From Rhodospirillales bacterium (lineage in GTDB: Bacteria; Pseudomonadota; Alphaproteobacteria; Rhodospirillales; Casp-alpha2), in NCBI GenBank assembly GCA_017640505.1, contig JAEPQO010000004.1, positions 273,880 through 337,879 on the forward strand: a stretch of 64,000 nt of DNA, written 5' to 3'. The position numbers and the translations under genes are program-made. The number at the start of each line of letters is the position of its first letter. Position 1 is the stretch's first letter. Positions 37,218 through 45,396 of the stretch are shown piece after piece. Under the pieces are notes generated by a model. It searched no databases. It saw only the letters and a program-made list of their open reading frames with translations, and had not been told where the DNA came from.

Positions 37218-37709
37218 TCAGCGCTCGTCCCACGTGGCGACCGATATCACGTTATGTACGTCGATACCGTCGTCCGAGAGCGGGAATCTGACGAGCGACT
37301 GCTCGAACGGTGCCAGCCGCCCGAAGTCATTTAGATTGACCATGTCGCGCGAGGCGACCGGTTTCTTCGTTTCCACCACGGCAGCGTACTCGGCTGTCGC
37401 CGTCGACCCCCGAAAATCAGGCTTCGAACCGATCAGCTTGCCGGTCTTGTCGGCACCCTTGCGCGCGGTGTGCTGCGTCCCCCAGAAACGCACGAGGAAC
37501 CGCAGCGGATCGTGCAGAACGTCCGTGACGACGATATAGGGCACGATCTTCGGGTCGATCTCCTCAAGATGTATCTCGCGCCACGAAGGCGCAAAGCGAT
37601 CGCCTCTCAGCGCGTCCCAATACTGATGGAAATGAACAATGCCGGGCGCGGCCACATCCTCAATTGCGACCCGTTGGTTCTGCGAGCGGACAAAAGGCCC
37701 TACCGGCAT
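37218..37709 (-). CDS. PAS_5-type small sensory protein, paralog 7
   Basis: 163 residues. Motif FLVRFWGTQHTARKG; preceded by FHQYWDALRGDRFAPSWREI and IVPYIVVTDVL, followed by LVRFPLSDDGIDVHNVISV. Soluble. It lies 11 nt downstream of the DsbA/FrnE-like gene on the same strand and is probably co-transcribed with it, the only PAS_5 gene here with a clear operon partner. Confidence 0.85.
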   Translation of the reverse strand: MPVGPFVRSQNQRVAIEDVAAPGIVHFHQYWDALRGDRFAPSWREIHLEEIDPKIVPYIVVTDVLHDPLRFLVRFWGTQHTARKGADKTGKLIGSKPDFRGSTATAEYAAVVETKKPVASRDMVNLNDFGRLAPFEQSLVRFPLSDDGIDVHNVISVATWDER

Positions 37710-37720
37710 TGAAGTCGCCT

Positions 37721-38353
37721 CTAGCCCGCAACAGGCGTTTTCGGTTTCGCCCCCATTTCCGTGACGAACGCGGCAAGGGCGTCATAAGGCTGCGCGCCGA
37801 CCATGCCATGCCCCTCGCTGACGAAGGTCGGCACGCCGGTCACGCCATAGGCATGGGACTTCGACCAGTCTTCATCGACCGCGTCCTTGAACGTCCGGTT
37901 TTCGATCACGTCGCGCGCAGCATCGACATCGAGACCGGCCTTGGCGACGACATCGAGGATGACATCCGGCTCTGCAATGTTGCGCTTATCGACGAAGTAC
38001 GCTTCGAAAAACAGGTCGTGGATCGCGTCGCCGCCGGGCTGGGTCTCGGCCCACTTGCCGACCTCCTGCGCGAGGCGACTGTTGAAGGTATGCGTGCGGT
38101 CCGCGAACGGCAGACCCTCGTCGGCCATGAGCCCGCGCATACGATTGTTTTTCTCGTCGATACCGGCCTGATCCGTGCCGAACAGGTCCATCAGGCGGCG
38201 GCCCTCGGCAGGGGTCTCAGGGTGCAGCGGAAAATGCACAAGCTTCACGTCGATGTCGAAGTTTTCCCTGAGCTTCTTGATCCGGTTGTCACCCAGGTAA
38301 CACCACGGGCAGACGTAATCGGAAAAGACCTCGAGGGTCAGCGGCTCGGACAT
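37721..38353 (-). CDS. DsbA-family oxidoreductase, FrnE-like
   Basis: 210 residues from ATG 38353 (MSEPLTLEVFSDYVCPWCYL). Thioredoxin-fold protein with the active site CPWC at about residues 15-18 and cis-Pro in GVTGVPTFV. No signal peptide, so it is the cytoplasmic FrnE/2-hydroxychromene-isomerase-like type, thought to act as a thiol-disulfide oxidoreductase in stress. The family motif SHAYGVTGVPTFV is intact. It is followed by PAS_5 paralog 7. Confidence 0.9.
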   Translation of the reverse strand: MSEPLTLEVFSDYVCPWCYLGDNRIKKLRENFDIDVKLVHFPLHPETPAEGRRLMDLFGTDQAGIDEKNNRMRGLMADEGLPFADRTHTFNSRLAQEVGKWAETQPGGDAIHDLFFEAYFVDKRNIAEPDVILDVVAKAGLDVDAARDVIENRTFKDAVDEDWSKSHAYGVTGVPTFVSEGHGMVGAQPYDALAAFVTEMGAKPKTPVAG

Positions 38354-38543
38354 GACGCACCTCATTGAAACAGCGGATAGACTATAGTTACTTAAATAGG
38401 GTCCGGACTGCTCCAAACAAGCTCAAGACATTGTGCCTGACGGGTTCGGGTTAACGTTTCGGAACCGGATTGATGCTATGATGCCGGGAATCGGATCATT
38501 GTACCACCGGTGCAATTGAATCCGGATTATTGGGAGTTACACC

Positions 38544-39041
38544 ATGGCCCCTGCCGATAGAACAGCACCGCCGGATGACGACATGGACCTGCCGGACATT
38601 GTGCCGTCCGCGCTGGACGACAATACCCATGCCGAAGTTCGCGCACTCTACGTGGAAAGCACCGAAACGCTCCGCTTCGTCAAAACACACCAATGGAAGA
38701 CCGTCGGCGCCACGTTGCTGACGTTTCTCGGCCTGATCTTCATCGCCGGCTTCGTCAATGCCGACAAGGCGCTGGCCCAGAAATTCATGGCCATTACCAT
38801 CCTCATGACCACGTCGGTCATCTTCACGCTGATCATCTATCAGTTCTGGATGCACAACGAGACGCGCAAGATCGAATTGATGGGCCGGCACATGTCGAGC
38901 CTGTTCCGCGAGATCCGCGGCATCAAGTCCCGGCGCGAAGGCAACCTGCACCGCTACACGCTACTGATCTTCATGATCGTCTCGGTCGTGTTCGGCGCCA
39001 TCGTCGTGCACCTCGCGCTGACCAAGATCGTCGGGTACTGA
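38544..39041 (+). CDS. Conserved hypothetical membrane protein, three helices
   Basis: 165 residues. An acidic disordered N-terminus (about 35 residues), then helices VGATLLTFLGLIFIAGFVN, FMAITILMTTSVIFTLIIY and YTLLIFMIVSVVFGAIVVHL, with a conserved-looking cytoplasmic loop (FWMHNETRKIELMGRHMSSL). I do not recognise the family. The ribosome binding site GGGAG lies 7-8 nt before ATG 38544. It is convergent with the glutathionylspermidine synthetase gene, with the 30-bp tandem repeats between them. Confidence 0.7.
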   Translation: MAPADRTAPPDDDMDLPDIVPSALDDNTHAEVRALYVESTETLRFVKTHQWKTVGATLLTFLGLIFIAGFVNADKALAQKFMAITILMTTSVIFTLIIYQFWMHNETRKIELMGRHMSSLFREIRGIKSRREGNLHRYTLLIFMIVSVVFGAIVVHLALTKIVGY

Positions 39042-39056
39042 TTTCGCGCACACCGC

Positions 39057-39167
39057 CGGATCGGGGACGATCCTTGTCTGTTAATCCGGATCGGGGACGA
39101 TCCTTGTCTGGTAATCCGGATCGGGGACGATCCTTGTCTGCTAATCCGGATCGGGGACGATCCGGAG
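39057..39167. repeat. 30-bp tandem repeat with hairpin (3 full copies and a partial)
   Basis: Three full 30-bp units and a partial fourth, differing essentially at one base (T, G or C before TAATCC). Each contains the palindrome GGATCGGGGACGATCC (6-bp stem, 4-nt loop). The right end overlaps the last codons and stop of the minus-strand glutathionylspermidine synthetase gene; the single variable base decides whether each unit encodes TAG, TAC or TAA in that frame. Confidence 0.9.
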
Positions 39168-41027
39168 CGGCAGGATATCGCTGTCGACGGTAATGATGTC
39201 GTCGGCGTCGGCACGGATGCAGGCACCGGCGTATGTGCCCGACGCGGTGAACGTGCAGACCTGGACGTTCTTGCCGTCGATCTTCGGCAGCGGAAACATT
39301 TCCTGGTAGATCTGGTCGCGGTCGTCGAAGTTGCCGGCCGTTTCCGAGACCACGTTTTCGTCGGCGTCGATGATCGCGATATTGTGCCCGCAACGCCCGA
39401 CGATCGGCTTCACGACATACCCCGTGGCGCGCAGGTCGTCATCGAGATCATAGCTGGTTTTTAGAAGATACGGATGATCGGGATAGAGCATCCAGAGCAC
39501 GGGCAGGATCGCCTTGTTCGACGGGATCAGCGTCCACAGCGGCTCGAACACCATGACTTCCGGCCTGAGCAGCACGTCAACCAGGCGCGGCGCTTCCTTG
39601 GCACGGTCGATGGTCTTGTGCAGGCGCAGGTTCTCCTCGTCCTCGGATATCTGATCGCGGATATGGTCGAGCGCGGTTTCCCACGCCCACGTCTTCCACA
39701 CCCAGTCGATATGACGGCCCGCGCTGTCCGCGACCTGACCGTCCTCGCCCCACGTCAGACTCGAGACCCCTTTGACGATGGTGCACGGGATGCCTGCTGC
39801 CTCGATCGCGGATTTCATGTAGAGCGCGTGGTAGGTTTCCTCCAGGTCGCGGTCCTGCATGATGTGCAGAAACGCGCCGGCGGCGGATTCCTTCCACGCG
39901 TCGACCAGTTCCCGGTGCAGGCGGTAACCGGCGGAGCGTCCGTCGTCGCACCCGTAATGCTGCGCCCAGAGATCCTGAACCTTGCCGGTCTCCATGTGAC
40001 ACGATGCGGAATCGCAGTTGTACTCGTAGACCTTGAGCCCCCGTGACGAGAGCGAGAAGTCGAACCGCCCGGTGATCATCTCGTTCCTGCGGTTGTCCCA
40101 CGACTGGTGGATACGCGGCCAGATCGCCGGCGGCAGGTTGAAACGCCGGAGCAGTTCGTCGTCCTGCAAAACGAAATTGGTCGCGTGCATGAACATGGCG
40201 TGCAGTTCGTTGGTCGCGCGCTTGATTTCCTGGTTCGCGCTTTCCGTGAGACACAGGTACTTGAAACGGTCGGCGTCGTCCTCGGCCAGTTTGCAGCCTT
40301 CCATCGACAGGATGAACGCCGCCTCGTCGGTGCGCACAGGATCGAGCCAGCCGTCCGCCGCCTGTCCCCGGTCCGGCACCTCGCGCAGGACCAGATCGAA
40401 CAGCGCCGGGTCGATATCCTCGATCACCTCAGCGTGGGTCGCGTCGCCGGTCTGGATCACCCAGCCCATGATCCCCGCGTCCTCGTAGGTACAGTCGATC
40501 CAGTACCCGCCGTCGTCGCCGACGGTTACCGCCAGTTCACGCGACCAGGTTTCGTCCGCGGGCCAGATCTTGTCTTCCACGTTCTGCTCGACGACACGGA
40601 TGCGGTCTTCGAAGACCTCCGTCACCACGGCGACGTGCCCGGTGACATGGAACTCGCCGCCTTCGTTCCAGATCAAAAGGCAACCCGGTTCCGGCCAGCG
40701 TCTGGCACCGTTGGCGAACGACTTCAGCGGTAGCTTCGAATTGTCGGCGGTGCGCGTGACGGACTTCAGGCGAAAAATGTCGTAGGCCATGGCGATATCG
40801 TCGAAGACATAGCCCCTGTTGACGTAAAGCCAGCGCCGCGCCAGTTCCACACACTGCCACTTGTAGCCCATGAAGACGCCGTCGACGTAGCTGCGGTACG
40901 CCTGACGATTGGGCAGATCGGTTTTGTCCGCGCTTGGATAATGGCTCGAATACACTTCGACCCCGCCCTCGGCGATACCGAGGCAGGTGCCGAACTTCGC
41001 ACGATGATCAATGTCCAGATTGCCCAT
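39141..41027 (-). CDS. gss: Bifunctional glutathionylspermidine amidase/synthetase
   Basis: 628 residues from ATG 41027 (E. coli Gss has 619). N-terminal CHAP-type amidase splits glutathionylspermidine; the C-terminal ATP-grasp synthetase joins glutathione to spermidine. The amidase triad falls at the E. coli numbering: C59 (YKWQCVEL), H131 (GHVAVVTEV) and E147 (VVEQN). The synthetase part contains FDFSLSSRGLKVYEYNCDSA, SCHMETG, EPLWTLIPSNKAILPVLW and YVVKPIVGRCGHNI, as in the family. Cytoplasmic; role in thiol and polyamine stress metabolism. The C-terminus RIVPDPD is encoded inside a 30-bp tandem repeat. Confidence 0.94.
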   Translation of the reverse strand: MGNLDIDHRAKFGTCLGIAEGGVEVYSSHYPSADKTDLPNRQAYRSYVDGVFMGYKWQCVELARRWLYVNRGYVFDDIAMAYDIFRLKSVTRTADNSKLPLKSFANGARRWPEPGCLLIWNEGGEFHVTGHVAVVTEVFEDRIRVVEQNVEDKIWPADETWSRELAVTVGDDGGYWIDCTYEDAGIMGWVIQTGDATHAEVIEDIDPALFDLVLREVPDRGQAADGWLDPVRTDEAAFILSMEGCKLAEDDADRFKYLCLTESANQEIKRATNELHAMFMHATNFVLQDDELLRRFNLPPAIWPRIHQSWDNRRNEMITGRFDFSLSSRGLKVYEYNCDSASCHMETGKVQDLWAQHYGCDDGRSAGYRLHRELVDAWKESAAGAFLHIMQDRDLEETYHALYMKSAIEAAGIPCTIVKGVSSLTWGEDGQVADSAGRHIDWVWKTWAWETALDHIRDQISEDEENLRLHKTIDRAKEAPRLVDVLLRPEVMVFEPLWTLIPSNKAILPVLWMLYPDHPYLLKTSYDLDDDLRATGYVVKPIVGRCGHNIAIIDADENVVSETAGNFDDRDQIYQEMFPLPKIDGKNVQVCTFTASGTYAGACIRADADDIITVDSDILPLRIVPDPD

Positions 41028-41161
41028 AACGGTCACCCCGGGCGGCAACCGCCGCCCCGGTCAATGCGTTCGAAAATGCCGAAATAGGTCCGGTCTCGTT
41101 GCCGGAAACGCGCGTATATTTACCGAACCTGCAATTTACACAAGTGAAAAAAGGCGGCCCG

Positions 41162-41203
41162 AAAAAAATGTCCCGGCGCGGCCGCGCGGGGCCTGCCGGG
41201 ACA
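41162..41203 (-). terminator. Intrinsic terminator of the small periplasmic protein gene
   Basis: On the minus strand TGTCCCGGC (41203-41195) pairs with GCCGGGACA (41177-41169) and is followed by seven T (41168-41162). A strong GC stem plus T-run placed 24 nt after the stop of the gene at 41227-41478. Confidence 0.88.
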
Positions 41204-41226
41204 ATCGTTTGGTGTGGGATGAACGC

Positions 41227-41478
41227 TTAGTTGATGCCGAGAATTTCCTGGGCTTCCTTGAGCGTTTTCACCGACTCGGCGTGCTTGCCGGCCTTGTGCA
41301 GGGCTTCACCCTTGGCCCGCAGACCCTTGACCTTTCCCATGTCGGCGGCCGACAGCGATGCCGATTCAAGCGCCTTGTCGATCTTGCTCATCTGCAGCGG
41401 GCACGAACCGGCGAATGCCGGTGCCGATGCGAGCACCAACAGCGCGGCGGCGATACATGCGAAAATCCGTGTCTTCAT
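41227..41478 (-). CDS. Small periplasmic protein, conserved hypothetical
   Basis: 83 residues from ATG 41478 (MKTRIFACIAAALLVLASAPAFA signal peptide, cleavage before GSC). The mature part of about 60 residues is helical (SCPLQMSKIDKALESASLSA, then GKVKGLRAKGEALHKAGKHA) with one Cys at position 3 of the mature chain. Similar tiny proteins with SCPLxMxKID occur widely in alphaproteobacteria; the function is unknown. GGGAAAAGGAAT precedes the start, and an intrinsic terminator follows. Confidence 0.75.
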   Translation of the reverse strand: MKTRIFACIAAALLVLASAPAFAGSCPLQMSKIDKALESASLSAADMGKVKGLRAKGEALHKAGKHAESVKTLKEAQEILGIN

Positions 41479-41693
41479 GACGTGTATTCCTTTTCCCTGC
41501 CGGCACGTGCCGGACTTAATAAAACTCCCCTGAGGCGGACATCGCACCGCCCGCCAACGCCATCACTTTAATCTCAAATGTGGCGTTCGTGAGGCATCTC
41601 GCGATCACGAAAAGTTGAATGGGGGCTGCGCGCCGACCGTCGCGCTATGGCAAGACGCTGTGCAAGCCTCGCCAATCGGGTTAAAACCGATCC

Positions 41694-42944
41694 ATGACCG
41701 CTGCCGATGATGCGCCCGCATCTGAACCCGCACCCGAGCCGCCGCTTCTCCGCAACAGGGACTTCCTGCTGTTCGTGCTGTGCCGCACCGCCAACTCCAT
41801 GGGGGTGCATGCGCTGACCGTCGCGGTCGGCTGGCACGTCTATCAAATCACCGGCAATCCGGTCGATCTCGGCCTGATCGGCCTAGCGCAGTTTCTGCCG
41901 GCGCTGACCCTGTTCCTTGTCGCCGGCATGGTGGCCGACCGGTTCGAGCGGCGTGGTATCGTCATCATCTGCAACGTCGTCCATGTCACGGCCGTGGCCA
42001 TGCTGATCTGGCTGTTCCGCGCGGAGACCGTCAGCGTGGCAGCCGTGCTCGCGGTTCTCGTGCTGCACGGCGCGGCGCGGTCGTTCTTTCACACCACGAC
42101 GCAGGCAATCCTGCCGAACCTGGTGTCCAAACAGGTGTTCCCGCGCGCCGTCGCGTTTGCAAGTTCCGCCAACAAGGGCGCGCAGCTTCTCGGCCCGGCC
42201 ATCGGCGGGCTCGTCATCGCGTGGCTGGACAAAGGTGCCTATACCGCAATCCTGATCGCGTTCGTGGTTTCAGGTCTGGCCGCCGCCGCCATCGGCCGCC
42301 GCATCAAGGTGCAGGCACCGGAGCCGTTCGGCCTTGAAACCGTGATCGGCGGCTTTCATTACGTGTGGCGCAACAAAACGGTGCTGGGGGCGATTTCCAT
42401 CGATCTGATGGCCGTCATGTTCGGCGGCGTGATGGGGCTGCTGCCGGTGTTCGCCAGCGACATCCTGCATGTCGGGCCGGACGGGCTCGGCCTGATGCGG
42501 GCAACCCCCGGCGCGGGGTCGCTGATCGTCGGCCTGATCCTGACGCAGATCCCGCCGCCCGGCCGCATGGGCCCGGCATTGTTCATCTCGGTTGCCATCT
42601 TCGGCCTCTCGATCGTCGTGTTCAGCCTGTCGACCTGGTTCTGGCTGTCGATCGCGGCGCTTGCGGTTTACGGCGCCGCCGACATGATCAGCGTTTACGT
42701 GCGCCAGACCCTGGTGCAGATCGCGACGCCGGACCACATGCGCGGCCGCGTCAGCGCCATCAACTCCGTTTCGATCAATGCGTCCAACGAGCTCGGCGAC
42801 TTCCGCGCCGGGATCATGGCCGGCGGCCTCGGCAGCGTCGGCGCCGTGCTGGTCGGCGGCGTCGTCACCGTCGGTATCGCCGCCGCGTGGTGCAAGATGT
42901 TCCCGACCATCCGCCGCGTGAACCGGCTTGATGAAGCGATGTAG
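41694..42944 (+). CDS. MFS transporter (MFS_3, EntS-like)
   Basis: 416 residues, twelve predicted helices. N-terminal RNRDFLLFVLCRTANSMGVH, loop VADRFERRGIV between helices 2 and 3, and the duplicated six-helix architecture identify a major facilitator of the EntS-like branch. GVMGLLPVFASDIL and GVVTVGIAAAWCKMFPTIRR in the second half are typical of this group. It exports a small molecule; the substrate is unknown. The DUF4112 gene follows after 6 nt and is probably co-transcribed. Confidence 0.9.
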   Translation: MTAADDAPASEPAPEPPLLRNRDFLLFVLCRTANSMGVHALTVAVGWHVYQITGNPVDLGLIGLAQFLPALTLFLVAGMVADRFERRGIVIICNVVHVTAVAMLIWLFRAETVSVAAVLAVLVLHGAARSFFHTTTQAILPNLVSKQVFPRAVAFASSANKGAQLLGPAIGGLVIAWLDKGAYTAILIAFVVSGLAAAAIGRRIKVQAPEPFGLETVIGGFHYVWRNKTVLGAISIDLMAVMFGGVMGLLPVFASDILHVGPDGLGLMRATPGAGSLIVGLILTQIPPPGRMGPALFISVAIFGLSIVVFSLSTWFWLSIAALAVYGAADMISVYVRQTLVQIATPDHMRGRVSAINSVSINASNELGDFRAGIMAGGLGSVGAVLVGGVVTVGIAAAWCKMFPTIRRVNRLDEAM

Positions 42945-42950
42945 TCCGCG

Positions 42951-43298
42951 ATGCCGGATCAGGACCGCAAGCGACGCGAACTCGAACGGCTGAGGAAGCA
43001 CGCCGACCTTCTCGACAACTGGATCCGCATTCCCGGCACGCGGCTGTCGTTCGGCCTCGACGGGCTGCTCGGTCTGCTCCCGGTGGTCGGCGACACGGCA
43101 ACGCTCATCGCGGGCCTTATGATCGTCGCCCGCGCGCACAGGCTCGGCGTCCGCAAGCGCACGCTGCTGGAGATGCTTTTGAACGTCGGTGTCGATTACG
43201 CCTTCGGCACCATGCCGGTGGTCGGCGACCTGTTCGACTTCTTCTGGAAATCGAACCGCCGCAACATCCGGCTGCTGGAGCGTGAGCTCGAGCGTTAG
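42951..43298 (+). CDS. DUF4112 membrane-associated protein
   Basis: 115 residues. DUF4112 pattern: ADLLDNWIRIPGTRLSFGLD, then GLLPVVGDTATLIAGLMIV, and the second half FGTMPVVGDLFDFFWKSNRRNI. Two hydrophobic segments, each with the PVVGD motif, suggest membrane association. The function is unknown. Six nt after the MFS gene. Confidence 0.88.
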   Translation: MPDQDRKRRELERLRKHADLLDNWIRIPGTRLSFGLDGLLGLLPVVGDTATLIAGLMIVARAHRLGVRKRTLLEMLLNVGVDYAFGTMPVVGDLFDFFWKSNRRNIRLLERELER

Positions 43299-43307
43299 GC
43301 GCGCCGC

Positions 43308-43742
43308 TTACTGCGTCAGCGCACCGAGCTGTTCTTCCATGGCGTCGTATTCGGCGTAGACCCGTTCGACATAACTGCCGAGGATATCGCGGATCGACGC
43401 CATGCCGACAAGGTGGCCGTCTTCGAGCACCGGAATGTGGCGGATGCGGTTGTCGCACAACAGCTGCGTCACCTCGCGCACCGGCATGTCGCCCGTGCAC
43501 GTAATGACGTTTTTCGACATGGCCGCCTGCACGCTTTCATCAAGGAAACCGGCGCCGGCGCGGGAAATGCCGCGCGCCACGTCGCGCTCCGAGATAATAC
43601 CGACAACGGTGCCGTCGGCCGTCACGGCGAGCGCGCCGATGTTCATGCCCGCCATCTTGTCGTTGGCGGCCTTGACGGTGTCCGTCGGCGCCACCTGGGC
43701 GACGTCGCCGCCCTGAAATTCTACGAGAGCCTTGATACGCAT
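43308..43742 (-). CDS. Two-CBS-domain protein
   Basis: 144 residues from ATG 43742, preceded by AGGAGGAAAACC. Two CBS motifs in tandem (GALAVTADGTVVGIISERDV and RHIPVLEDGHLVGMASIRDI), forming one Bateman module that usually binds adenosine nucleotides or SAM. No catalytic domain. Stand-alone CBS proteins of this kind are often stress- or low-oxygen-induced. An FNR-type site lies about 160 bp upstream, but it fits the divergent gene better. Confidence 0.92.
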   Translation of the reverse strand: MRIKALVEFQGGDVAQVAPTDTVKAANDKMAGMNIGALAVTADGTVVGIISERDVARGISRAGAGFLDESVQAAMSKNVITCTGDMPVREVTQLLCDNRIRHIPVLEDGHLVGMASIRDILGSYVERVYAEYDAMEEQLGALTQ

Positions 43743-43901
43743 GGTTTTCCTCCTGAATGCCGGTTCCCGGAGACCCGCTCCGGCGGCATTCTTTGTGTTG
43801 GTCCAGGGCATCATTTTCCGGCCGGCCGTGCTTTTCTGGATGCGACGCAATCGGGTCCGGGACAAATGTCGCCGGCCCGGCGGCCGGTTGATCCCCTATT
43901 A

Positions 43902-43914
43902 TGACATAGATCAA
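43902..43914. promoter_or_regulatory. FNR/FixK-type binding site upstream of DUF1636 gene
   Basis: TGACATAGATCAA is identical at 12 of 13 positions to the site before the hemerythrins (TGATATAGATCAA), including the spacer ATAG. It is centred at 43907.5. A -10-like TATCAA at 43937-43942 places transcription start at about 43949, giving the activator spacing of about 41 bp. Confidence 0.5.
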
Positions 43915-43949
43915 TGAACCGTGCGCGGGTGTCCGGTATCAACCTGACA

Positions 43950-44414
43950 ATGGATACGCATAATCAAGACATCTTCGACGGACTTGCCGCCATGGACGAC
44001 GCCGACACGGTACGGATTTCCGTCTGCGGCACCTGCATCGACTGCAGCAACGCGGGCGAGGCCGGGATCGGCGCCGGCGCCCGGCTGTTCGAGAAAATGA
44101 CCGAAGCCCGCGACGGCCACCCGTGCCGCGACGTGCTTCAGATCGAAAAGATCCGCTGCCTGATGGCGTGCACCGAGGGGTGCACGTTGACGATCGGCGC
44201 GCGCGGCAAGATGAAGTACCTCCTGGGCCGGCTCGAACCGTCGGACGATCTCGTCGAACAGGTGCTGGATTTCGCGGCGATGTACGCCGCCTCGCCGTCG
44301 GGCGTCACGCCCAATCACGAATGGCCGCCGCTGCTGGCGCCGCACTTTATCGGCCGTGTGCCGCCGTGCGAGCCGAACGATCCGGGCTGGGAAGACGACG
44401 GCGCCGACCTCTGA
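43950..44414 (+). CDS. DUF1636 putative metal-binding protein
   Basis: 154 residues from ATG 43950; an in-frame ATG at 43914 overlaps the FNR-type site and adds 12 residues. Cysteine pattern VCGTCIDCSN, then CRDVLQIEKIRCLMACTEGCT, typical of DUF1636, a family with a 2Fe-2S-ferredoxin-like spacing in which metal binding is predicted and function unknown. C-terminal AAMYAASPSGVTPNHEWPPL is conserved in relatives. With TSS predicted near 43949 the transcript may be nearly leaderless. It is divergent from the CBS gene. Confidence 0.8.
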   Translation: MDTHNQDIFDGLAAMDDADTVRISVCGTCIDCSNAGEAGIGAGARLFEKMTEARDGHPCRDVLQIEKIRCLMACTEGCTLTIGARGKMKYLLGRLEPSDDLVEQVLDFAAMYAASPSGVTPNHEWPPLLAPHFIGRVPPCEPNDPGWEDDGADL

Positions 44415-44446
44415 GGGTTTCCCGGATGGCGGCGCGGAGCTGCGCG

Positions 44447-44818
44447 TTACGCCGCATCGATCCAGCGCCGCGCATCACTGATGCTGGCAAACGTTTTTGC
44501 CCTGATTTTTTCCGAGCGCGCGTGCTGGCCGAAACGTTCGCAGATTTTCTTCATTTTCTCGTCGGTCACAACCGAGGCGATGGACATGGGCATGGACGAC
44601 TTTCGCGCCGTCTTTTCCATGTCGGCGAAGGCGAGCGCGCTGACGTTGTCGATTAAGACACTGTCGATCCCGGTGAAATCCCAGATCTGATAACGGATCC
44701 GCTCCCACGCCGGATGCTGCCAGCCGCGCACCGTGGCATCCATCATCTTGTTCACGGTGACGTCGCCGAAGATGCGAAAAAGCAGGCCTTCGCCATCCTC
44801 GATAATTTCAAAGGTCAT
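44447..44818 (-). CDS. SpoIIAA/STAS-like small protein, paralog 2
   Basis: 123 residues. SpoIIAA-like pattern: LLFRIFGDVTVNKMM, then YQIWDFTGIDSVLIDNVSAL, MSIASVVTDEKMKKICERFG and AKTFASISDARRWID. It shares layout with the protein at 24791-25213 (VTDNDAVAALC and TNREDAIVWAS at equivalent positions). Soluble, function unknown. An 18-nt motif upstream is shared with the other paralog. Convergent with the DUF1636 gene. Confidence 0.72.
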   Translation of the reverse strand: MTFEIIEDGEGLLFRIFGDVTVNKMMDATVRGWQHPAWERIRYQIWDFTGIDSVLIDNVSALAFADMEKTARKSSMPMSIASVVTDEKMKKICERFGQHARSEKIRAKTFASISDARRWIDAA

Positions 44819-45186
44819 AAATACTTTCAGCCGGGCGCATGCCGGTCGGTTGGACTTCGGGAGGACGGTGCATGCCCTTCACATGACCGTCGAGCGCGGG
44901 ATGGCGTCCAACGGCGCCCGGCCTCTTCCCTGCGGATTTCCGGACGTGTAAACCACCGTCCCGCACTCGCGGAGATCGATAACCGGAAAATATTTCGGGC
45001 ATATTTGCCGAATGTTTCCAAATTTTTCAGGGGACCGGCAAAAGAAAAGCCGCCAAGAACGGCGGCGGCGGAAAAAAAGCGGGGTATCGGCGGTCATGGC
45101 ATACCGCCAGAACCAAGACATACAAGCAGACCCTTGGGGCGCGCCACGCACCGCGCCCCCGCGCGAACTCGGAAAGCTGGGTCGGC
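44819..45186. other. Intergenic interval between SpoIIAA-like gene and cold-shock gene
   Basis: About 370 bp with no supported ORF. It holds the cold-shock terminator (45040-45066) and, at 45011-45027, the motif AATGTTTCCAAATTTTT, which matches at 15 of 17 positions a sequence upstream of the paralogous SpoIIAA-like gene (25303-25319). It should contain the promoter of the 44818 gene. Confidence 0.5.
45040..45066 (-). terminator. Intrinsic terminator of the cold-shock gene
   Basis: On the minus strand GCCGCC (45066-45061) pairs with GGCGGC (45054-45049) around a 6-nt loop, followed by TTTTCTTTT. It lies 120 nt beyond the cold-shock gene stop. Confidence 0.7.
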
Positions 45187-45396
45187 CTACTCGATCAGTT
45201 CGAGATTTTCGGCAGCCATCTTGCCGCCGCGACCTTCGACCAGCTCATAGGTTACTTTCTGGCCTTCGGTCAGTCCTGCCAGGCCCGACTGCTGTACGGC
45301 ACTGATATGCACGAATGCATCCTTCGAGCCGTCTTCCGGTTCGATGAAGCCATACCCTTTGGTCGGGTTGAACCATTTCACGGTTCCGTTGGGCAT
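45187..45396 (-). CDS. Cold-shock protein (CspA family)
   Basis: 69 residues from ATG 45396, with GGGAGATAAG upstream. OB-fold RNA chaperone with RNP1 KGYGFIEPED and RNP2 AFVHISAV; starts NGTVKWFNPTKGYGFI as standard. It binds single-stranded nucleic acid and acts as a transcription antiterminator or translation aid in cold or stationary phase. The roughly 250-bp upstream interval to 45643 has no ORF and may encode a long structured leader, usual for csp genes. Confidence 0.94.
   Translation of the reverse strand: MPNGTVKWFNPTKGYGFIEPEDGSKDAFVHISAVQQSGLAGLTEGQKVTYELVEGRGGKMAAENLELIE

Noticed and set aside
39057..39167. Short 30-bp repeats read as a CRISPR array
   Set aside because: Units are contiguous without spacers, and no cas genes are near. 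It is a tandem repeat.
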